Assembly: GCF_021474405.1 (NCBI RefSeq)
Contig: NZ_JAKEIO010000063.1
Coordinates: 1-42,213, forward strand
Origin: [Streptosporangium] indianense
GTDB taxonomy: Bacteria > Actinomycetota > Actinomycetes > Streptomycetales > Streptomycetaceae
Direction: 5' to 3'
DNA: 42,213 nt
Shown: one piece after another, positions 8,276-14,772 of the stretch
Numbering within the stretch: position 1 is the first letter of the stretch
Layout of the letters: each line of letters opens with the position of its first letter
Translations under genes and position numbers: made by a program
Notes under the pieces: model-generated
What the model was told of the DNA's origin: nothing
Databases searched by the model: none
Seen by the model: the letters and a program-made list of their open reading frames with translations, nothing else

Positions 8276-8828
8276 TGTGCCTCCCGTTCGCCCCGTTGGC
8301 CGGGTTCGTTCCTGACAGATCGTTCGGCTCGTCCACCCCGTCCGCGGGTCGCAGCACCGCGGTGTCGTGGTCCGTGGCCTCGGGAGCCCCGTCGACGCCC
8401 GTGCCGGCCATGGCGGCCTGCTGTCCCGCGGGCGGCGCGCCCGGCGCCCACGCCACGGCCATCGCCCCGCCCACGAGGGCGAGCAGGAAGCCGATGAGGA
8501 AGCCGCCGAGGTTGGACACGGGGATGGACACCAGCGCCAGCAGGATCGCTGCGACTCCCGCGAAGACGCGGACGTGCTTCTGGAACCAGAGGCTGACGCC
8601 CAGGACGACGAGCAGCACGCCGATGATCAGGGACCCGGCACCCGCGGTGGTCGCCATCGCCAGCGTCAGGTGACCGATCTGGAGGTTCGCGTACGGGAAG
8701 TAGGCGATGGGCAGTCCACTCAGGAGGACCAGCAGCCCGGCCCAGAACGGCCGCTCACCCCGCCAGGCGCGGAACTGCTGCCTCCGGACGGTGAACTGGC
8801 CGGTGGCGGCAGGAGTCTCGGCGCTCAT
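8265..8828 (-). CDS. DUF6114-like polytopic membrane protein
   Basis: 187 aa starting MSAETPAATGQF. Four hydrophobic segments are visible: about residues 30-50 (WAGLLVLLSGLPIAYFPYA), a segment around LTLAMATTAGAGSLIIGVLL continuing into VVLGVSLW, VFAGVAAILLALVSIPVS, and LGGFLIGFLLALVGGAMAVA. A short soluble tail follows. The family name DUF6114 is recalled from Streptomyces annotations where it sits beside DUF6230 genes, as here. The ATG at 8828 is preferred over the upstream in-frame ATG near 8966 because the extra residues are low complexity and an AGGGAG lies about 10 nt upstream of 8828. It is probably the membrane partner of the two exported neighbours; no biochemical role is known to me. 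Confidence 0.75.
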   Translation of the reverse strand: MSAETPAATGQFTVRRQQFRAWRGERPFWAGLLVLLSGLPIAYFPYANLQIGHLTLAMATTAGAGSLIIGVLLVVLGVSLWFQKHVRVFAGVAAILLALVSIPVSNLGGFLIGFLLALVGGAMAVAWAPGAPPAGQQAAMAGTGVDGAPEATDHDTAVLRPADGVDEPNDLSGTNPANGANGRHSAG

Positions 8829-8872
8829 GGAAAAACAGCTCCCTGGTACAGCGTTGCTGTGGTGGTGATGTG

Positions 8873-8937
8873 GGCCGCGTGTGAAGACGCGGCCGGAAGG
8901 TGGACGGGCGGGGGCGCCACCGGCTCCCCCGCCCGTC
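8873..8937 (-). terminator. Two hairpins in the DUF6230-DUF6114 spacer, possible attenuating terminator
   Basis: Reading on the minus strand after the DUF6230-like stop, a perfect 12-bp stem (arms 8926-8937 and 8903-8914, 11-nt loop) is followed by a perfect 8-bp stem (8887-8894 with 8873-8880, 6-nt loop). Both lie before the DUF6114-like start at 8828. They may partly terminate transcription, so that the first gene is expressed more than the two behind it, or they may stabilise an mRNA end. Confidence 0.55.
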
Positions 8938-8946
8938 ATCGAGTGC

Positions 8947-9579
8947 TTAGTAGCACTCCTTGACACCCGTCGACAGCGACATCTTCAGGCCGCTGAGCTT
9001 GAAGGTTCCGGCGGTGGTCGCCCACGCCGTCTGCTTCACGTCGGTCAGGGTCGCCCTGTCCGCCTGCTGGGCGAAGCCGTACGGGTTGGTCGTCTCGCCC
9101 TTCCGCATGGCCGGACCCTTGCTGGCGTCCTTGGCGGCCACACCGATGTCGATGTTCTCGAACGTCGCGTCCGCGCTGAGGTCGGCGACGTCGATGTAGA
9201 GGTTCTGGGCCTCCACCGGCTTCGCACCCTGACCCGCACGCAGGATGAGGCTGACGTTCCCGAGCACCGGAATGTTCGGGGTGACGACCGACTGGCACAG
9301 GTTCTTGATCGTCGCCGACTTGAACGACGAGACCGCGACCGGGTGCACCGACTTCTTGCCGTCGAGCGTGTACCCCTCGTCGAGGGCGCCGTACTGCGAG
9401 AAGCCCTCACCGACGAGCTGGTCGGTCGTGACCTTGAACGACTGGCCGGAGACGCTGAACGACGCGGCGAGAGCGCCCTGCGCGAGGGCGACACCTATCG
9501 CAGCCGTGGCGGCGACGCTGGGCACCATGACCACAGCGAACCGCTTCCATCTGGTCCCGCCACGCACCTGGGACTCCAT
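8947..9579 (-). CDS. DUF6230-like exported protein
   Basis: 210 aa, function unknown. An N-terminal KRFAVVMVPSVAATAAIGVALAQ segment ending GALAASFS is a typical Sec signal peptide or single anchor, so the mature part is outside the membrane. The mature part (SVSGQSFKVTTDQLVGEGF through LSLSTGV) is beta-rich, with alternating hydrophobic residues and Cys near residues 99 and 209 (the C-terminal KECY). The DUF6230 name is recalled from Streptomyces annotation. The start at 9579 is decided by a near-perfect AAGGAGG 5 nt upstream; an ATG 24 nt earlier lacks spacing from any ribosome site. The strong ribosome site suggests abundant product. First gene of a three-gene (-) unit. Confidence 0.78.
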   Translation of the reverse strand: MESQVRGGTRWKRFAVVMVPSVAATAAIGVALAQGALAASFSVSGQSFKVTTDQLVGEGFSQYGALDEGYTLDGKKSVHPVAVSSFKSATIKNLCQSVVTPNIPVLGNVSLILRAGQGAKPVEAQNLYIDVADLSADATFENIDIGVAAKDASKGPAMRKGETTNPYGFAQQADRATLTDVKQTAWATTAGTFKLSGLKMSLSTGVKECY

Positions 9580-9954
9580 ATTTCCTCCTTCTCGGACGTA
9601 CATCTCCTGTCCTGGCTCGCCCCGATTGGCGGCTCAGCCGGGCAGGGATGGGAGAAGTGCTACGTCCTCGGGAAGGAGAGCGCCTGCACTCGGCGGCGCA
9701 ACTGCGCCCGAATCACCGGCGATCACCCCCGAGCGACAACCACTGGTCGCGCCTGACACGCATCACGCACAACCCTGCTGGACAGGCTTCGCCGGAAGGG
9801 CGAAGACCCCCCTGTCCAAGAGCCGGCGCCACTGCCGCCGGCTCTGCTCGGTGGGGACCCAGGTTGTCCCGCGACCCAACCGGCTGCCGGGGTACGGGAA
9901 TGGACCGAGCGTGGCCGATCGTGGTGCATTCTCGCCGCCTGCACAAGGGGGTTC

Positions 9955-9970
9955 GTTACTCGCTAGTAAC
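9955..9970. promoter_or_regulatory. Palindrome GTTACT-N4-AGTAAC
   Basis: Perfect 6-bp arms around CGCT. A second, nearly identical palindrome lies about 130 bp away at 10086-10098. The layout is typical of operators for dimeric TetR-type regulators. The bound protein is unknown. Confidence 0.5.
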
Positions 9971-10085
9971 GGCCGGATAACCGATCAACGACCCGTCGGT
10001 CTCGGTCGGCGACTCAGGGTGGCGTCCGGCGGCGGTACAAAGCTGTTGATCGATGGACAGAATCCGACAGATCAACGCCGGTGAC

Positions 10086-10098
10086 TTACTCGTAGTAA
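10086..10098. promoter_or_regulatory. Palindrome TTACT-CGT-AGTAA
   Basis: Perfect 5-bp arms. It is the same word as the site at 9955-9970 with a spacer one base shorter. The pair suggests cooperative or looping control of the DUF6230 promoter. Confidence 0.5.
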
Positions 10099-10100
10099 CA

Positions 10101-10138
10101 GCGGCCGCGATTACCAAGTTTTGGTAAAGCGCGGCCGC
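10101..10138. repeat. Large imperfect palindrome with TTACCAA-GTT-TTGGTAA core
   Basis: The core (10111-10127) is a perfect inverted repeat. It is flanked by GCGGCCGCG (10101-10109) and CGCGGCCGC (10130-10138), so the whole 38 bp folds on itself with one small asymmetric bulge. It lies 63 bp beyond the thioredoxin stop, so it could terminate that transcript, or serve as an operator. The 12-bp core ACCAAGTTTTGG recurs at 31614-31625 between scy and filP. Confidence 0.6.
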
Positions 10139-10200
10139 AGTGACCGACTGTCGGCAAACTTTTCACGCGGGCACCACACGCCCGCGTGTTTAACGACTGG

Positions 10201-11175
10201 TCAGAACAGGGCGCGCGCCAGGGCCCTGCGGGCCGCGATCACGCGGGGGTCGTCGGGGCCGACGACCTCGAACAGCTCCAGCAGCCGCACGCGTACGGTG
10301 TCCCGGTCGTCACCCACCGTGCGCTGCACGGTCTCGATGAGCCGGCCGAACGCGTCCTCGACGTGGCCGCCCACGAGGTCCAGGTCGGCCGCGGCGATCT
10401 GCGCCTGCACGTCGGCCGGCTTGTCGGCCGCGTCCCGGCGCACCTGCTGCGGGTCGACGCCCTGCACCCGCTGGAGCAACTCGGCCTGCGCGAGGCCCAG
10501 CTTGGCCTCCTCGTTGGCCGGGTCCTCGTTCAGCACGTTCTTGTACGCCTGGACGGTACCGGACAGATCGCCCGAGTCAAGCGCCTGCACGGCGGCCTCC
10601 AGGAGACCGTCGTGGGGGCCGGCCGGCCGCTCCGGAGCCGCCTGGGCACCGCCCGGCTCGGCCTCGGGGTCGACGGTGAGGCCGGTCAGGCCGAAGCGCT
10701 GCTCGCCGACCTGCACCAACTGGTCGAGGGTCTGCCGGATCTGGGCCTCGCCCGCCGCCCCCTGGAAGAGCGGCAGCGCCTGCCCCGCGACGACCGCGAA
10801 CACCGCGGGGATTCCCTGGATGCCGAACTGCTGCATCAGCATCTGGTTGGCGTCGACGTCGATCTTGGCGAGCAGGAAGCGGCCGTTGTACTCGACGGCC
10901 AGCCGCTCGAGGACCGGGCTGAGCTGCTTGCAGGGCTCACACCACTCGGCCCAGAAGTCGATGACGACGGGCACCTCGGCGGAACGCTGCAGGACGTCCC
11001 TCTCGAACCCCGCCTCATCGACGTCGATGACGAGATCGGCCGGGGAGATCGCCCCCGTCCCGCCCTCCCGGGCTGCTTGCGCGCGCGCCTGCTCCGCCTT
11101 CGCCTTGGCCTCCTGGGCCGCCTTCACCGCGGCGAGGTCGACGACTCCGCTCATGGACATGTTCCGTGGCTGCAT
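10201..11175 (-). CDS. YbbN-like thioredoxin-domain co-chaperone
   Basis: 324 aa. It has an Ala/Lys/Glu-rich N-terminus (about 1-40), a thioredoxin fold (about 45-155) with FWAEWCEPCKQL giving the active-site pair Cys79 and Cys82, and an extended C-terminal TPR-like helical region (about 180-324, e.g. NVLNEDPANEEAKLGLAQAE). This is the YbbN/CnoX-type arrangement, known in proteobacteria to hand oxidised clients to chaperones; that role is inferred here. WCEPC retains both cysteines, so redox activity is possible. The start at 11175 (MQPRNMSMSG) has GGGAGG 8 nt upstream; the next ATG at 11160 has none. It is divergent from the tetR gene. Confidence 0.88.
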   Translation of the reverse strand: MQPRNMSMSGVVDLAAVKAAQEAKAKAEQARAQAAREGGTGAISPADLVIDVDEAGFERDVLQRSAEVPVVIDFWAEWCEPCKQLSPVLERLAVEYNGRFLLAKIDVDANQMLMQQFGIQGIPAVFAVVAGQALPLFQGAAGEAQIRQTLDQLVQVGEQRFGLTGLTVDPEAEPGGAQAAPERPAGPHDGLLEAAVQALDSGDLSGTVQAYKNVLNEDPANEEAKLGLAQAELLQRVQGVDPQQVRRDAADKPADVQAQIAAADLDLVGGHVEDAFGRLIETVQRTVGDDRDTVRVRLLELFEVVGPDDPRVIAARRALARALF

Positions 11176-11204
11176 GCGTCTATCCTCCCCCGTTCGGTGC
11201 GCGC

Positions 11205-11224
11205 GTGTGAAAAACGGTGTGAAA
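11205..11224. repeat. Direct repeat GTGTGAAA, period 12
   Basis: GTGTGAAA occurs at 11205-11212 and 11217-11224, 30-50 bp upstream of the thioredoxin start. It could be an activator site or chance. Confidence 0.35.
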
Positions 11225-11307
11225 GCAGGGCCGGTCGGTGCCCTTGGCGCCGGGTCCCCACCCCACGCCGGGTGTGCCAAGGCCCGTGTACGTCCCTCAC
11301 GGGCTTT

Positions 11308-11324
11308 CGCTACGAGTCGTAGCG
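11308..11324. promoter_or_regulatory. 17-bp perfect palindrome, candidate TetR operator
   Basis: CGCTACGA-G-TCGTAGCG is perfectly symmetric around one base. It lies in the 236-bp gap between divergent thioredoxin (-) and tetR (+), about 90 bp before the tetR start. Autoregulation by the adjacent TetR protein, possibly with control of the thioredoxin gene, is the simplest inference. Confidence 0.6.
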
Positions 11325-11411
11325 TAATGCCATGCGGGGGCTCCGGGACACCGCCCCCCGGTGATCTCCCTCACGGGGCCGCGCGGGAACCGCCGGTTTA
11401 TGGTCGGGGAC

Positions 11412-12023
11412 ATGCACAGTCGCAGCCCAGCCGTCCGTTCCGGGCGCCCGCGCAGCGCCGAGGCGGACGCGGCGATCCTGGCCGCGACCCGTGAGGCGCT
11501 GGTGGAGCTGGGCTGGTCCAAGCTCACCCTGGGAGACGTGGCGACCCGTGCCGGGGTCGCCAAGACGACGCTCTACCGCCGCTGGGCGGGCAAGAACGAA
11601 CTGGTCGTCGACGCCGTGGCCGAGCTGTTCGACGCGCTGGAGCTGCCCGACTGCGGCTCGCTGGCCGCCGACATCGAGGGCGTGGTGCTGCAGTTCGCCG
11701 CGATCCTGGCCCTGCCGGAGGCGCGGAGCGGCCTGATGGCGGTCGTGGCGGAGGCCACCCGTGACGAGGCCCTGCGCGAACGCATCCGCGCGTCCGTGGT
11801 CGACCGCCAGAAGCGGCTGGTCCTGGAGGGCCGCGCCCGGGCCCAGGCACGGGGCGAACTCCCGGCGGAGGAGGACCCGGAGTCTGCCGCCCGCACGGTG
11901 GACCTGATCTTCGACATGGTGGCGGGCGCGGTGGTGCACCGCACCCTGGTGAGCGCGGAACCCGCCGACGAGGAGTGGGTCCGCAGCTTCACCAGGGTGC
12001 TGTTGCAGGGGCTGGGGTCGTAG
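11412..12023 (+). CDS. TetR/AcrR-family transcriptional regulator
   Basis: 203 aa. The N-terminal HTH is clear: AILAATREALVELGWSKLTL, then DVATRAGVAKTTLYRRWAGK with the typical recognition helix, at about residues 18-66. The rest is an all-helical ligand-binding domain (TetR_C-like) in which RARAQARGELPAEEDPE stands out. The ligand is unknown. The start is uncertain: ATG 11412 follows a weak GGGGA; in-frame ATGs at 11400 and 11361 would add 4 or 17 residues. The gene ends 4 bp before the icmA stop on the other strand. The palindrome at 11308-11324 is a likely operator. Confidence 0.88.
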   Translation: MHSRSPAVRSGRPRSAEADAAILAATREALVELGWSKLTLGDVATRAGVAKTTLYRRWAGKNELVVDAVAELFDALELPDCGSLAADIEGVVLQFAAILALPEARSGLMAVVAEATRDEALRERIRASVVDRQKRLVLEGRARAQARGELPAEEDPESAARTVDLIFDMVAGAVVHRTLVSAEPADEEWVRSFTRVLLQGLGS

Positions 12024-12027
12024 GCCG

Positions 12028-13728
12028 TCAGAAGCCGGCCGGCTCCGTGTACACGCCCCACTCGTCGCGGAGCACGCCGCAGATCTCTCCGAGCGTCGCC
12101 TCCGCGCGGACGGCCTCCAGCATCGGCTCGATCATGTTGGCGCCGCTGCGGGCGGCGGCCAGCATCGCGTCGAGCGCCGTGCGCACCGCGGCGTCGTCAC
12201 GGGCCGCCTTGCGCCCGCCGAGCACCCGCACCTGCTCGCGCTCGACCTCGTGGCTGACCCGCAGGATCTCCAGGTCCCCGGTGACCGACCCGTCGTGACA
12301 GTTCACGCCGACGACCCGCTTGTCGCCCTTCTCCAGCGCCTGCTGGTAGCGGAACGCCGACTCGGCGATCTCGCCGGTGAACCAGCCGTCCTCGATGCCG
12401 CGCAGGATCCCGGAGGTGATCGGGCCGATGGGGTGCTGCCCGTCGGCGTGCGCCCGCAGTCCGCGCTCCTTGATCTGCTCGAAGATCTTCTCCGCGTCGG
12501 CCTCGATGCGGTCGGTCAGCTGCTCGACGTACCAGGAACCGCCCAGCGGGTCGGCCACGTTGGCGACGCCGGTCTCCTCCATCAGCACCTGCTGCGTGCG
12601 CAGCGCGATCTCGGCGGCCTGCTCGCTGGGCAGGGCGAGGGTCTCGTCGAGCGCGTTGGTGTGCAGCGAGTTCGTCCCGCCGAGCACGGCCGCGAGCGCC
12701 TCCACGGCCGTCCGTACGACGTTGTTGTACGGCTGCTGCGCGGTGAGGGAGACCCCCGCGGTCTGTGTGTGGAACCTCAGCCACTGGGCCTTCTCGGACT
12801 TCGCCCCGTAGACGTCGCGCATCCAGCGGGCCCAGATCCGGCGGGCCGCGCGGAACTTGGCGATCTCCTCGAAGAAGTCGACGTGCGCGTCGAAGAAGAA
12901 GGACAGGCCGGGGGCGAAGACGTCCACATCCAGCCCGCGCGACAGACCCAGCTCGACGTAACCGAAGCCGTCCGCCAGCGTGTACGCCAGCTCCTGCGCG
13001 GCCGTCGCCCCGGCCTCGCGGATGTGGTAGCCGGAGACGGACAGCGGCTTGTACGCGGGGATGCCGGCCGCGCAGTGCTCCATGAGGTCGCCGATGAGCC
13101 GCAGGTGCGGCTCGGGCTGGAAGAGCCACTCCTTTTGTGCGATGTACTCCTTGAAGATGTCCGTCTGGAGCGTGCCGTTGAGGACGGACGGGTCGACGCC
13201 CTGCCGTTCGGCGGCGACCAGGTACATGCAGAAGACGGGGACGGCCGGGCCGCTGATGGTCATCGACGTCGTGACGTCACCGAGCGGGATGTCCTTGAAC
13301 AGGACCTCCATGTCGGCGGCCGAGTCGATGGCGACCCCGCAGTGCCCGACCTCGCCCAGCGAGCGCGGGTCGTCGGAGTCGCGGCCCATGAGGGTCGGCA
13401 TGTCGAAGGCGACCGAGAGCCCGCCTCCGCCGTTGCGGAGGATCATCTTGTAGCGCTCGTTGGTCTGCTCGGCGTTGCCGAACCCGGCGAACTGCCGGAT
13501 GGTCCACGTCCGCCCTCGGTAGCCGGTCGCGTACAGGCCCCGGGTGAAGGGGTACTCCCCCGGCCAGCCGATCCGGTCGAACCCCTCGTAGGTGTCACCG
13601 GGCCGGGGCCCGTACACCGGCTCCACGGGGTCGCCGGAGAGCGTGGTGAAGTCGGCCTCGCGCTTGCGTGCGGCGTCGTACCGGGCCTGCCAGCGGCGGC
13701 GGCCCTCCTCGATGGCGTCAGCGTCCAT
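12028..13728 (-). CDS. icmA: Isobutyryl-CoA mutase large subunit
   Basis: 566 aa, the length reported for Streptomyces IcmA. It interconverts isobutyryl-CoA and n-butyryl-CoA with adenosylcobalamin, linking valine breakdown to butyryl and ethylmalonyl polyketide precursors. It is the catalytic TIM-barrel subunit only: the B12-binding domain (IcmB) is absent here and must be encoded elsewhere. Substrate-specificity residues are visible. Phe80 lies in RTWTIRQFAGFG and Gln198 in YIAQKEW, where methylmalonyl-CoA mutase has Tyr and Arg. These two changes define isobutyryl-CoA mutase. The ATG at 13728 follows GAGGG very closely. A 24-bp palindrome sits 8 bp upstream. Confidence 0.95.
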   Translation of the reverse strand: MDADAIEEGRRRWQARYDAARKREADFTTLSGDPVEPVYGPRPGDTYEGFDRIGWPGEYPFTRGLYATGYRGRTWTIRQFAGFGNAEQTNERYKMILRNGGGGLSVAFDMPTLMGRDSDDPRSLGEVGHCGVAIDSAADMEVLFKDIPLGDVTTSMTISGPAVPVFCMYLVAAERQGVDPSVLNGTLQTDIFKEYIAQKEWLFQPEPHLRLIGDLMEHCAAGIPAYKPLSVSGYHIREAGATAAQELAYTLADGFGYVELGLSRGLDVDVFAPGLSFFFDAHVDFFEEIAKFRAARRIWARWMRDVYGAKSEKAQWLRFHTQTAGVSLTAQQPYNNVVRTAVEALAAVLGGTNSLHTNALDETLALPSEQAAEIALRTQQVLMEETGVANVADPLGGSWYVEQLTDRIEADAEKIFEQIKERGLRAHADGQHPIGPITSGILRGIEDGWFTGEIAESAFRYQQALEKGDKRVVGVNCHDGSVTGDLEILRVSHEVEREQVRVLGGRKAARDDAAVRTALDAMLAAARSGANMIEPMLEAVRAEATLGEICGVLRDEWGVYTEPAGF

Positions 13729-13736
13729 ACCCTCGA

Positions 13737-13760
13737 ATTTACTTGGACGTCCTAGTAAAT
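13737..13760. promoter_or_regulatory. 24-bp near-perfect palindrome upstream of icmA
   Basis: Arms ATTTACT and AGTAAAT surround a centre GGACGTCC; 11 of 12 base pairs match, the only mismatch being 13744/13753. It is A+T-rich at both ends in a G+C-rich setting and starts 8 bp from the icmA ATG, where a bound repressor would block transcription or initiation. It is probably the operator for an acyl-CoA-responsive regulator. Confidence 0.75.
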
Positions 13761-13844
13761 GTCGATGGCTGACGGGAGTGACCTGGCGAACGGGTGAAGG
13801 CGACCGCCGCGCATCGGGGGGCGCGATGGCCGCCGGGTGCCTGC

Positions 13845-14183
13845 CTAGGCCTTGACGGGCGCGGGCGCGTCCTCGGCGAGCTTGCCCTCCAGCTCGTGGC
13901 TGATCCTGCGCTCCACGAAGAACGCGGCCGTGGGGATCGTGCCGGCGAGCAGCACCCACAGCTGCTTCTTGACCGGCCACTTCGCCTTGGAGCCGAGGTC
14001 GAAGGCGAAAATCAGGTACACGACGTACAACCAGCCGTGCGCGATGCTGACCACCTGGGTGAAGTCAGCCGCGCCGCCCAGATCGAGGACGTACTTGCCG
14101 ATCATGCCGAGGGTCAGCGCGACGAGCAGCACACCGGTGACGTAGGCCATGACCCGGTAGCGGGTCAGCACGCTCTTCTTCAT
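13845..14183 (-). CDS. DUF3817 small membrane protein (copy 1)
   Basis: 112 aa with three hydrophobic segments: VMAYVTGVLLVALTLGMIG, IAHGWLYVVYLIFAFDL and LWVLLAGTIPTAAFFVE. The family signature HGxLYVxYxIFAxDxGxKAKW and the ending FFVERRI are present. A distant paralogue with the same layout lies at 18536-18880. Function unknown. It is 43 bp downstream of the marR gene on the same strand and may be co-transcribed with it. Confidence 0.85.
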   Translation of the reverse strand: MKKSVLTRYRVMAYVTGVLLVALTLGMIGKYVLDLGGAADFTQVVSIAHGWLYVVYLIFAFDLGSKAKWPVKKQLWVLLAGTIPTAAFFVERRISHELEGKLAEDAPAPVKA

Positions 14184-14226
14184 GCCGTCGAGCGTAACGA
14201 CCCGTTCCGGGAGATCTTGCCCCGGG

Positions 14227-14736
14227 TCACTCCTCGTCGAAGTCGCCCGCCGAGATGCGCAGCGGCCGCAGCATCGCGAAGATCTCCGCGCACTCCTCCG
14301 CGTCGTAGACGCCGAGTCCGAAGTCCATCGCCATCAGGTCGCGGGTGGCCGACTCGACGACCTCGCGGCCCTTGTCGGTGATGCTGGCGAGGGTGCCGCG
14401 GCCGTCGTTCGGGTTGGGCCGCTTGGCGACCAGACCCGACTTCACCAGCCGGTCCACGGTGTTCGTCACCGATGTGGGGTGCACCATGAGCCGCTCACCG
14501 ATCTTGGACATCGGCAGCTCGCCGGACTTGGAGAAGGTGAGCAGCACCAGCGCCTCGTAGCGCGCGAACGTCAGCCCGTACGGCCTGACCACCGCGTCGA
14601 CCTCGGCGAGGAGGATCTGCTGGGCGCGCATGATCGAGGTGATCGCGGCCATGGACGGCACGTTTCCCCAGCGCTGCTTCCAGCGTTCGTCGGCGCGCGC
14701 GATCGGATCGAAGGAGAGACTGAGCGGCTTCGGCAC
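14227..14736 (-). CDS. MarR-family regulator
   Basis: 169 aa. The winged-helix core spans about residues 55-130: RYEALVLLTFSKSGELPMSK, ERLMVHPTSVTNTVDRLVKS for the recognition helix, and RPNPNDGRGTLASITDKG for the wing. The ligand is unknown. The GTG start at 14736 lies only 10 bp after the stop of the upstream vWA-like gene. A promoter inside that gene's end (CTGACC-N17-TAAGGT) would place the transcription start at or next to the GTG, so the transcript may be leaderless. It could control the flanking DUF3817 gene or the vWA-like operon. Confidence 0.88.
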   Translation of the reverse strand: MPKPLSLSFDPIARADERWKQRWGNVPSMAAITSIMRAQQILLAEVDAVVRPYGLTFARYEALVLLTFSKSGELPMSKIGERLMVHPTSVTNTVDRLVKSGLVAKRPNPNDGRGTLASITDKGREVVESATRDLMAMDFGLGVYDAEECAEIFAMLRPLRISAGDFDEE

Positions 14737-14743
14737 GAACCCG

Positions 14744-14772
14744 ACCTTACCGGCCGGTCACATGCCGGTCAG
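14744..14772 (-). promoter_or_regulatory. Candidate promoter for marR (leaderless)
   Basis: Minus-strand CTGACC (14767-14772) is separated by 17 bp from TAAGGT (14744-14749), which ends 7 bp before the GTG. It overlaps the last codons of the upstream gene. Confidence 0.5.

Larger units (their letters stand above)
9580..10200. other. Gene-free regulatory region upstream of the DUF6230 unit
   Basis: There is no credible coding sequence here: the short frames lack ribosome sites and family-like composition. The region is less G+C-rich between 9940 and 10130. It holds two TTACT..AGTAA palindromes (9955-9970 and 10086-10098), a large imperfect palindrome (10101-10138), and three copies of a GATCAAC word (near 9983, 10045 reversed, and 10071). 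It probably contains the promoter and operators of the minus-strand DUF6230 unit and the end of the thioredoxin transcript. Confidence 0.6.

Noticed and set aside
9648..10084. Short open frames in the gene-free region before the DUF6230 unit
   Set aside because: No ribosome sites, no conserved-looking composition, and palindromes suggest a regulatory role.
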